Assembly (NCBI GenBank): GCA_002862085.1
Contig: PKCK01000029.1
Location: forward strand, 62,001-126,000
DNA length: 64,000 bases
Source of the DNA: Planctomycetota bacterium
GTDB taxonomy: Bacteria > Planctomycetota > UBA1135 > GCA-002686595
Direction: 5' to 3'
Shown here piece by piece: positions 37,114 through 44,384 of this stretch; position 1 is the stretch's first letter; each line of letters begins with the position of its first letter. A program made the position numbers and the translations under genes. The notes under the pieces were generated by a model, which ran no database searches, had not been told where the DNA came from, and saw only the letters and a program-made list of their open reading frames with translations.

Positions 37114-38256
37114 TCAGGGGCAGGGCCCCGCCCCTCCGACCAGCTCGCGGTAGAGGGACACGTACTGCTCGACCACCGTGCGGCGGTCGAAGCGCGCGAC
37201 GGCGCGTTCGCGCGCCGCGGCGCCGAGCTGCGCTGCCTCCTGGCGGTCTCCGAGCAGCCGGGCCATCTCACCGGCGAAGGCCGCGCGGTCCGTGGGATCC
37301 ACGAGGACGCCAGTGGTGCCGTCCACGACGACCTCCGCGACGCCTCCAACCCTCGTGCCGAGCACCGCCGTCCCCGATGACATCGCTTCCAGGGCCGAGA
37401 GCCCGAAGGACTCCTCGGTGCTCGCCAGGCAGAAGAGGTCTGCAGGCGCGAGGAGCTCTGCGAGGTCGCTGCGCAGCCCGAGGAAGCGCACCCGGTCACA
37501 GACGTCGCGCTCTCGGGCGACGCGCCGTGTCTCACCGAGCTGGGGCCCGTCGCCGACGAGCACGAGCTCGGCGTCCTTGCCCTGCGCCCGGAGCATCGCC
37601 AGCGCGTCGGCGAAGGCGTTCACCAGCCACGGCACACGCTTGACCCTGCGGAAGTTGCTGATGTGGATGGCGGAGGCGATCTCGGATCTCTCCTCGACGG
37701 GCCTGAACTCCTCGAGATCGACGAAGTTGGGGATCACGTGGATACCGCAGGAAGGCCCGCCATCGAAGTTCACCCGGGTCCGCGCCGCGAGGTCCTCGGA
37801 GACCACGGTCACCGCGTCCGAGGCGGTGATCGCGTACTGGGTGAGGGGCGCATAGCTCGGATCGTTCCCCACGAGCGTGATGTCGGTCCCGTGCAGCGTG
37901 GTCACGACCTTGAGCGGGTCGAGCTTCGCGCTGCGCGCCGCCTCGCGCACGAGGAGCGCGCTGATCGCGTGGGGCAGCGCGTAGTGGGCGTGGAGCACGT
38001 CGAGGCCTTCGCTGCGGTGCAGGTCCAGGACCCGCGACATGATCGCGAGGTCGTGGGGCGTCGAGTGGAACAGGGGGTAGGGGCTGCCCTGCGCCACGTG
38101 CAGCTCCACTCCGCCCGAGCCCCGCAAGAGCCGCGGGGGTACGTCGTGGCTGAACAGGTGGATCGAGTGTCCGTTCTCGGCGAGGGAGAGGGCCAGTTCG
38201 CTGGCGACCACGCCCGAACCACCGTAGGTGGGATGACAGATGATTCCGATGCGCAT
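37114..38256 (-). CDS. bshA: N-acetyl-alpha-D-glucosaminyl L-malate synthase (bacillithiol step 1)
   Basis: A 380-aa GT4 glycosyltransferase. It closely follows the BshA pattern: IGIICHPTYGGSGVVASELA at the N-terminus, SPYPLFHSTPHDLAIMSRV, HAHYALPHAISALL and TTLHGTDITLVGNDPSY, then the GT-B donor site (EESFGLSALEAMSSG). BshA joins UDP-GlcNAc to L-malate, the first step of bacillithiol synthesis. ATG at 38256 is chosen; a GTG one codon earlier is equally possible. It lies 26 bp after parA. The other bsh genes are at 58.9-61.4 kb, which strengthens the call over a generic glycosyltransferase. Confidence 0.92.
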   Translation of the reverse strand: MRIGIICHPTYGGSGVVASELALSLAENGHSIHLFSHDVPPRLLRGSGGVELHVAQGSPYPLFHSTPHDLAIMSRVLDLHRSEGLDVLHAHYALPHAISALLVREAARSAKLDPLKVVTTLHGTDITLVGNDPSYAPLTQYAITASDAVTVVSEDLAARTRVNFDGGPSCGIHVIPNFVDLEEFRPVEERSEIASAIHISNFRRVKRVPWLVNAFADALAMLRAQGKDAELVLVGDGPQLGETRRVARERDVCDRVRFLGLRSDLAELLAPADLFCLASTEESFGLSALEAMSSGTAVLGTRVGGVAEVVVDGTTGVLVDPTDRAAFAGEMARLLGDRQEAAQLGAAARERAVARFDRRTVVEQYVSLYRELVGGAGPCP

Positions 38257-38282
38257 CACGGGCGGGCGGCTCGCTCTCCGGG

Positions 38283-39896
38283 TCAGCCGAGGGGGTCGGA
38301 GGTGAACCCGCGACGGCCGGGCAGAAGCGCGTGCTCCTCGCCCCGATCCGGTCGGGTCGCGGCCACCGGCGTGAGGTGCCGTACCGGCTCCTCCGCGGGC
38401 TCGGGCGCAGCGTCCTCTTCGACGACCTCAGCGGTCTCCGATCCGGGCCCGCAGACATCGCTCGGCGTCTCTTCCGGCTCGACCAGCACAGCGACCGCCG
38501 GCCCTGCCCGAGCGACCGCGGCGCCGTCCGCGCTCGCGGCGGGGGCTTCCGGTGCGGAGCCGGCCCCGACCTGTTCACGAGGGACGTCCTCCGGCCCGCC
38601 CTGCTCGGGTTCCTCCACGGAGGGGTCGTGCGCTGCGACCGGTGTGAGCACGACCGCCACGAGCTCCTCCTCGACGGACTCGGCTGCGCCCTCGACCGCC
38701 TCGACGTCCAAGGGTCTCCCGGTCTGCTCCGGGGCTTCTGCCTCCGAGGTCTCGGTCCTCACCTCCGAAGTGGGCGGGCAGGCCGGCTCCTCGAGGCCGT
38801 TCTCAGGTGCCTCGCCATCCAGCCCCGGGGCATCGGCCTCGGCGGCGGGAACCGGCGAACCGTGGGCGAGACCCTTCCGCGGGCTCGCCAGGACCTTCGC
38901 GATGTCGAGCATCAGCGCGGCCGTCTCGTCGTGCACCTCGGACGTTTCCTCGGTGCCTCCGATGGCCGCGGGCTGCTCGGCGTCCTCGACCGCGCGCGGA
39001 GTCTTCGTGGGCGTCTCGGGGGTCGGCGGTTCGGGTTGGGCGACCGGTGCGGGCTCCGCCGTAGCGCGCACCGGCGGCTCGATGGATCTCCCGCTGGCGT
39101 GTTCCTCCACGCCTTCTCGTTCGAGGAACTCCCTGGCGACCGCCATGTAGTCCTCGGCACCCTTGGACTCCGGCGCGTACTCGAAGATCGTGCGTGCGAA
39201 GCTCGGCGTCTCGGCGAGCTTGACGTTCTGCGCGATGGGCCGCTTGAAGAGCACGGCCGGGAAGTGCGCGCGGAGCTCTGCGAGGACCTCTCGCCCCAGG
39301 CGGAGGCGACTGTCGTAGAGGCACGCCAGGACGCCGGTGATCTCGAGGTCGGGGTTCAGGCGTCGGCGCAGCAGCTGGACGATCTCCACCAGCTTGCTCA
39401 GGCCCTGGAGCGCGAAGAACTCGGTCTGAACGGCGATCAGCACCTCCTGCGAGGCGGCCAGGCCGTTGACCGAGAGGAGCCCGAGACTCGGCGGGTTGTC
39501 GATGAGGATGACGTCCGCCGGCTCGCGACCCGTGCGCGCGACCTCCTCCTCGATCCATTCGTCGAGGGCGTCCTTCAGGATCGTCTCGCGGCCGATGGCG
39601 CTCGCGAGCTCGAGCTCCGCGCCCGAGAGGTCCAGGTGCGCTGGCAGGATCGAGAGGCCCGGCGTGGAGGTGCCCCGCAGGGTGTCGGCCACGCGTCCGC
39701 CCTGGGTGAGGATCGAGTAGGTCGAGGGCTCCTCGGGCGCCAGCTCGGCGCCGAGGTTCATCGACGCGTTGGCCTGGGGATCCATGTCGATGACCACCGC
39801 GCGCTGTCCGAGCCGCGCGAGCGCTGCGCCGAGGTTGACAGCCGTGGTCGTCTTCCCGACGCCGCCCTTCTGGTTGATGATCGCGATCCGCCGCAT
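38283..39896 (-). CDS. parA: ParA/Soj-type partition ATPase with long acidic tail
   Basis: A 537-aa product. Residues 1-262 are a standard ParA: deviant Walker A KGGVGKTT at 10-17, the DMDPQANAS motif, Walker B region VILIDNPPSLG, and QNVKLAETPSFARTI near 222-237. About 270 further residues are Glu/Pro/Ala rich, without predicted fold by eye, about doubling the family length. ParA ATPases segregate the chromosome together with ParB bound at parS. No parB lies on either side in this window, though parA-parB is the usual arrangement. Proximity to dnaA supports a chromosomal rather than plasmid partition role. Confidence 0.88.
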   Translation of the reverse strand: MRRIAIINQKGGVGKTTTAVNLGAALARLGQRAVVIDMDPQANASMNLGAELAPEEPSTYSILTQGGRVADTLRGTSTPGLSILPAHLDLSGAELELASAIGRETILKDALDEWIEEEVARTGREPADVILIDNPPSLGLLSVNGLAASQEVLIAVQTEFFALQGLSKLVEIVQLLRRRLNPDLEITGVLACLYDSRLRLGREVLAELRAHFPAVLFKRPIAQNVKLAETPSFARTIFEYAPESKGAEDYMAVAREFLEREGVEEHASGRSIEPPVRATAEPAPVAQPEPPTPETPTKTPRAVEDAEQPAAIGGTEETSEVHDETAALMLDIAKVLASPRKGLAHGSPVPAAEADAPGLDGEAPENGLEEPACPPTSEVRTETSEAEAPEQTGRPLDVEAVEGAAESVEEELVAVVLTPVAAHDPSVEEPEQGGPEDVPREQVGAGSAPEAPAASADGAAVARAGPAVAVLVEPEETPSDVCGPGSETAEVVEEDAAPEPAEEPVRHLTPVAATRPDRGEEHALLPGRRGFTSDPLG

Positions 39897-40071
39897 TGGA
39901 GTTCCTCCTGGTCGGAGGAGCGCAACAGCTTATCTCCGCGAGCCCGGGCCGTGGTGAGGCGGCGTGGGCGAAGTGGCGGACTGCTCGTCTCGATCGCGGG
40001 ACTCGCGTCCGGAGTCCACCGTGAACGTCGATCGAGGCGGGGCCCGAGGCGACCCCGGCCCAGCGCCGCAC

Positions 40072-40473
40072 TCAGTGGAAGGACACCGCGATCGCGTTGG
40101 ACAGGTTGGCCGTCGGTCCGGCGACGACGTCGCGATGCCACCACTGGAAGTACCACGTCTCGCCTGGCACGACCGCGGCGGTGAACGGCGGCGAGGCGGC
40201 CGGCATGGCCGTGAGGTCGATCGCGACCTCGATCTCGCCAGCCGCGCCCGAGCTCGCCACGCTGTCGAGGTGACGTCCGAGGGGAGACCCCAGGCAGAGG
40301 ACGCCCTCCAGCAGCGGCGCGCTCCCGCCCACGCGTCCGCTGATCAGGAGGCCGAAGGCGTTCGCCGGAAGATCGTCGGCCCGCAGGCGCAGGTCGTTCT
40401 GCGTCGCGTCGGCCGAGCCGTAGGCAGCGAGAGCCGCCGCTCGGCCCGTCGAGTTCGGCAGGCTGGTGCAGCT
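40072..40473 (-). other. C-terminal module, copy A (encoded region)
   Basis: The final 133 codons of the secreted hydrolase. Conserved features shared with the 42,362-42,772 copy are an opening CT-x3-NS-x-G, an LP-x-N-x-FG strand, an LCLG-like turn, DLTA-x-P near the middle, and W-x-FQ-x-W-x-RD followed by S/T-N-L near the end. Confidence 0.75.
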
Positions 40474-42042
40474 CACCTCACCGACCGGCGTCCACGTCAC
40501 CGCGAGTTCGAGGTGATCGATCGCGAACATACGCGTCAGGTTGTTGCCTGCGGCCATCTGGAACCCGATGCCGTCGACGGACGTGAGGTCCGGCGTCCCC
40601 GCGCCCAGCTCGACCAGCGCGCCGGTCTCGCCGCCGTCGTCGATCTCGTCGAGATCGGCGCCGGCGCCGCTCGAGGTGTCCACCAGGTTCCACGAGAGCG
40701 GCGCGAGCTCGATCGTCATGTCACTGGCGCTGGCCGCGCCCGGAACGACCGGCGTCGTGACGGGGCTCGAGAGCCACCACGCGACCCCGTCGCGGAGGAG
40801 CACGCGAAAGCGCGTTCCTCCCGGCGAACTGGCCTTGCCGATCCGCAGGCGCAGGTGCCCACCTGCCGTGAGGTCCGCCGGCGTGACGAGCCGCGCAGCC
40901 GCTCGCGATCCGGCTGTGAGCGCGCCGGCGTTGAAGAAGAGGCTCCCGCCGTCGGTCGACACCGCGGGGTGCGGGTCGAGCAGCACCCCGTGCGGAAGAG
41001 CGCCGACCGTGGTCGAGAGGTTGCAGCCACTCCAGGTGAGGCTCGCCGTCCGGACCGTCTCGTTGTCGTGGTCGACGGGGACGCCCTGAGCGTCGAGCGG
41101 GACGAGTGAGGGGACGTCGAAGGCCTCGACCGTCCGGACGATCCTCTCCGTGCCCGCCAGCTCGCGCGTGAAGAAGTCGTGGAAGTCGCCGACGAGAGAC
41201 GCCGGAAGGGTGTGCCCCCCCGGATGTGTCACGAGGGTGACGTCGACGCCGAGGGCCTCGCAGGCGTCCAGGAGGCGGCGGCTCTGGCCGACGCTGATGG
41301 TGCAGTCCCCCTCACCGTGGACCACGAACATCGGGGGGTCGGCCGGATCGAGGAAGGTGATGGGGTTCGCGTCGAGAACGAGCTGGTGCTCGGGGCGCCC
41401 CGGGAGTCCGGCGAGGACCCCGATCCCCTCCCCCGGACCATCGAAGCCGACGAGCCTCGACTCCGGAGAGGACGGGTCGTCGTGCACCAGGTACTGGGTG
41501 CATCCGAAGTTCACCGCGTCGGCGTCGAGCTCGAAGAAGTCGGTCGGTCCGAAGCCATCGCCCACGGCCTGGACGCTCGTGTCGCCGCGCGGGTCCTTCG
41601 GGCTCCCGAGGGTCCCCGCCAGCGCGGCGAGGTGACCACCGGCCGACGTCCCCCACGTTCCGATACGCGCCTGGTCGAGATCGAAGGCGGCGGCGTTCGC
41701 TCGCAGCCACAGGATCGCGTCCTGTACGTCGTCGATCTGGGCCGGGAACGTGACGTCGCCGAACGTCGCTGATTGGGTCGTGAGCCGATACTCGATGCTC
41801 GCCACCGCCACGTTCGCGTCGAGCAGCCCCTGGATCCGGCCGGGCGCGAGGGCCTTCGTCCCGCTCATCCAGGCGCCGCCGTGGATCCAGATCACCAGGG
41901 GGTGGGGCCCGTTCGCGTCGGGCTCGTAGACGTCGAGGCGCAGCGGCGCGCCGTTGACGGTCTTGTACGTCAGGTCGGCATGCAGCGTGTGCTGCGCGAT
42001 CGCTGGGCTGGCGAGGAGGGGTCCGAGGAGGAGGAGGCGCAC
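40072..42042 (-). CDS. Secreted alpha/beta hydrolase (BD-FAE/lipase-like) with C-terminal planctomycete module
   Basis: A 656-aa product. A signal peptide (LLLLGPLLASPAIAQ) is followed by an esterase domain to about 290, with oxyanion motif HGGAW, nucleophile motif GTSAGG and catalytic His in HPGGHTLP. This resembles carbohydrate esterases of the BD-FAE group. A beta-rich middle part follows. The last 133 residues (from SCTSLPNSTG) are homologous by eye to the end of the next gene. The start is GTG at 42042, the only one that leaves the signal peptide intact. The substrate is unknown; acyl groups on polysaccharide are the usual target. Confidence 0.78.
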   Translation of the reverse strand: MRLLLLGPLLASPAIAQHTLHADLTYKTVNGAPLRLDVYEPDANGPHPLVIWIHGGAWMSGTKALAPGRIQGLLDANVAVASIEYRLTTQSATFGDVTFPAQIDDVQDAILWLRANAAAFDLDQARIGTWGTSAGGHLAALAGTLGSPKDPRGDTSVQAVGDGFGPTDFFELDADAVNFGCTQYLVHDDPSSPESRLVGFDGPGEGIGVLAGLPGRPEHQLVLDANPITFLDPADPPMFVVHGEGDCTISVGQSRRLLDACEALGVDVTLVTHPGGHTLPASLVGDFHDFFTRELAGTERIVRTVEAFDVPSLVPLDAQGVPVDHDNETVRTASLTWSGCNLSTTVGALPHGVLLDPHPAVSTDGGSLFFNAGALTAGSRAAARLVTPADLTAGGHLRLRIGKASSPGGTRFRVLLRDGVAWWLSSPVTTPVVPGAASASDMTIELAPLSWNLVDTSSGAGADLDEIDDGGETGALVELGAGTPDLTSVDGIGFQMAAGNNLTRMFAIDHLELAVTWTPVGEVSCTSLPNSTGRAAALAAYGSADATQNDLRLRADDLPANAFGLLISGRVGGSAPLLEGVLCLGSPLGRHLDSVASSGAAGEIEVAIDLTAMPAASPPFTAAVVPGETWYFQWWHRDVVAGPTANLSNAIAVSFH

Positions 42043-42361
42043 CGCCTCATCGTAGGCGCTGTGCTGGGAGGCGCGTGGCTGCCCGTCACGCTGCGTGTCA
42101 GATCGCGACGGGACCGGCGGGATGTCGGGTGGCGGCGCGTTCGCGCGGGTCCCGCCCGGACGCGCCGAGCGCCAGCCGGCGGCCGGGAATGCTCAGGTCG
42201 TTCTCGAGGGCTCCGTGGACCCGATCGGGGCCCTGCGAGCGACGCCGGGCGAGCCATGGATGCCGAGGCCGCGAACGGACGCGCCCCCGCGCTCATCCGT
42301 CGGGACGAGCGCGGGGGCGCGTGGATCACCGGCGGCCGAGAGGGGCCGCGCGGTCAGGCGC
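42043..42361. other. Intergenic region with strong terminator
   Basis: This 319-bp gap between two minus-strand genes contains one 16-bp perfect hairpin (listed separately) and presumably the promoter of the hydrolase gene. I see nothing else in it. Confidence 0.5.
42278..42321 (-). terminator. Terminator of the tandem-repeat secreted protein gene
   Basis: A perfect 16-bp stem (42278-42293 pairs with 42306-42321) with a 12-nt loop starts 40 bp downstream of the stop at 42362. It is the longest perfect hairpin noticed in the window. There is no U-tract. Confidence 0.8.
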
Positions 42362-42772
42362 TCACTGGAAGGAGATCTCGATGCCGTCCGTGAGGTTCGA
42401 GCCGGCACCGACCTGATCGCGGAACCAGGCCTGGAAGTTCCAGGTCTGTCCCGCGGTGGTCTGCACCGTGCCGGCGCCCTGGGGGATCGCCGTGAGGTCG
42501 ATCGCGAGCTCGAAGCTACCGGTGGTTCCGGTGGAGAGGATCTCGCCCGGACCGCGATAGCGGCCGATCGAGCCGCTCAGGCAGAGGTTGCCGTTGCTCG
42601 TGCCGCCGAGGCCGGGAGAGAAGCCCTGCGTGGCGGAGACGACGAAGATGCCGAACTGGTTGTTCGGCAGGCCCTCGGCGCCCAGCGTCAGGTTGTTGGC
42701 CGCGGCCACGTCGCTGCCGGACGCCGAGATGGACGCCGCGACTCCGCTCGAGTTGACCGTCGCCGTGCAGTA
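42362..42772 (-). other. C-terminal module, copy B (encoded region)
   Basis: The last 136 codons, from YCTATVNSSG. It aligns along its length with copy A and ends in the same WNFQAWFRD and SNLTDGIEISF-type strands. The N-terminal parts of the two proteins are unrelated. Confidence 0.75.
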
Positions 42773-44092
42773 GTTGGCACCGATGGACGACTCGCCGAAG
42801 ACGAGGTTGTCGTAGAAGCGGCCGGAGTCGTCGTAGTTGGTGACGACGTTCGAGAACCCGAACTGGAGGAGCTCGCCCGCCCACGCCGGGTCGATCGTGA
42901 GATCGACGAAGCCCTGTCCCCAGGTGGTGGTCGACGCGTTCGTCGTGTCGAAGGTGCTGATCCCGAGCTCGGCGAAGGAGCCGTCCGAGCGACGGAGGAC
43001 CTTGATGAACGCCTCCGAAGTGGTCCCGCCGTCACCGTTGTTCGGCACCGGGTCCTTCAGCACGTCGAAGGCGAGGCGGTAGGTCTTGCCCACGTTCACC
43101 TGCGCGATCTCCTGCTCCTTGAACACGAGCCCGTTGATCAGGTTGCCGACGGCGTGGTCTCCGTTGCCGTAGTCGCTGTAGACGTTCATGTAGACGGAGC
43201 CCTGGCTGGGCCCGCCGGCGCCGGTCGCGAGCGCGGAGCAGGTCGCGCCGCCGTTCGGTGCCCCGAAGGGCCCGTACCCGTAGAGGTAGCCGCCGCCGGG
43301 GTCGAAGACGTTGACGAAGACGAGCCAGCCGTCGTTGCTGAGGGAGTCCGAGGCGGTCAGGTCGAGGGCCTCGAAGTCCTGCGTGTAGGGCGCGAGGCCC
43401 GGCGGACGGCTGTTGGGCGAGGAGACGCTCAGGTTGTCGTAGAGACGGCTGGAGTCGTCGTAGTTCGTCGCGGTGCTGTAGAAGCCGTACTGGAAGAGCT
43501 CGCCCTGCCACGCCGGGTCGATCGTGAGCTGGAGGCTGCCGGCGGTCCACGCCGTGGTCGAGGCGGCCGTGGTGTCGAGGGTGACGAACGCGAGCGGCGC
43601 GAAGGAGCCGTTGGAGGACTGGAGCACCTTGATGAAGGCGAAGGCCTCCGTGGGTCCGTCACCGTTGATGACCTGCGGGTTCTTCAGGTAGTCGAAGTCG
43701 AACGTGAACAGCTCGCCCACGTTGGACGCGTCGATGCCCCGCTCGCGATACACGTTCGACTCGATGGTGAAGCCGTTCGCGTGGTCACCGTTGCCGTAGT
43801 CGCTGTAGACGTTGAGGTACTGCGCGCCCTGGGCTGCGCCGCCGAGGCCGGTGCCGATGACCGAGTAGCCCGAGCCGCCGTTGGGGGCGCCTCCGGAGGG
43901 GTAGCCGTAGGCGAAGTTACCGCTGGCGTCGAAGACGTTGGTGTAGGTCAGCCACCCGTCGCTGGAGAGCGCGCCGGCGTCGTTGATGTCGAGGGACTCG
44001 AAGTCCTGGTCGTAGGTGAAGATCTGCGCGGAGGCGAGAGGACAGAACGCGAGCGCCGTGAAGGCGACGAGGTAGTTCTTTGCGAACTTCAT
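42362..44092 (-). CDS. Secreted protein with duplicated about 197-aa domain and C-terminal planctomycete module
   Basis: A 576-aa product with a clear signal peptide (MKFAKNYLVAFTALAFCPLASA). Residues 26-222 and 235-431 are tandem copies of one domain; shared landmarks are QDFE-x-LD, NDGWL-like, GAPNGG, YSDYGNGDHA, FIKVL and ID/DPAW-x-GEL, ending FYDNL or LYDNL. This resembles PEP-CTERM-style or carbohydrate-binding beta-sandwich domains, but I cannot name the family. Residues 441-576 are the module shared with the neighbouring hydrolase. No enzyme motif is visible, so a surface, matrix or glycan-binding role is inferred. The start ATG at 44092 directly precedes the signal peptide. Confidence 0.78.
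   Translation of the reverse strand: MKFAKNYLVAFTALAFCPLASAQIFTYDQDFESLDINDAGALSSDGWLTYTNVFDASGNFAYGYPSGGAPNGGSGYSVIGTGLGGAAQGAQYLNVYSDYGNGDHANGFTIESNVYRERGIDASNVGELFTFDFDYLKNPQVINGDGPTEAFAFIKVLQSSNGSFAPLAFVTLDTTAASTTAWTAGSLQLTIDPAWQGELFQYGFYSTATNYDDSSRLYDNLSVSSPNSRPPGLAPYTQDFEALDLTASDSLSNDGWLVFVNVFDPGGGYLYGYGPFGAPNGGATCSALATGAGGPSQGSVYMNVYSDYGNGDHAVGNLINGLVFKEQEIAQVNVGKTYRLAFDVLKDPVPNNGDGGTTSEAFIKVLRRSDGSFAELGISTFDTTNASTTTWGQGFVDLTIDPAWAGELLQFGFSNVVTNYDDSGRFYDNLVFGESSIGANYCTATVNSSGVAASISASGSDVAAANNLTLGAEGLPNNQFGIFVVSATQGFSPGLGGTSNGNLCLSGSIGRYRGPGEILSTGTTGSFELAIDLTAIPQGAGTVQTTAGQTWNFQAWFRDQVGAGSNLTDGIEISFQ
42800..43390 (-). repeat. Tandem domain repeat, unit 2
   Basis: Codons 235-431 of the secreted protein, the second copy of the roughly 197-residue domain. 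It keeps YSDYGNGDHA and TNYDDSGRFYDN. Confidence 0.8.
43427..44017 (-). repeat. Tandem domain repeat, unit 1
   Basis: Codons 26-222, the first copy. It keeps YSDYGNGDHA and TNYDDSSRLYDN; the two units are separated by a 12-residue linker. Confidence 0.8.
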
Positions 44093-44384
44093 GAATGGGG
44101 GCTGTCGCGGGGGAAGGAAGGAGAAGGTGCACTTGGCCGGTTAAAGCTAGAGCGAACCGCGCGCGGCGGCTGAACTTCTCATGTGCTTCTCACGCGCGCT
44201 CCCGGAGAGACCTGCGTCCTCCCGTCGCGCGAAGAGGCTCGGCCGTCTCGGGGATGGACCGGATCTCCCCTGGATCCCCTGTCTTTCACGCACGCGCGCA
44301 CGCGTGGCGCGCCGCTGTTAGCGTTGCGTCTCGATCGTGCTCAGCGCGCCCTCGCCCCGCCGCGTCCACCCAGCTCCTCTCGAG

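Noticed and set aside
42095-44173. 692-codon plus-strand open frame opposite the tandem-repeat secreted protein
   Set aside because: It contains apparent repeats only because the antisense gene is duplicated.
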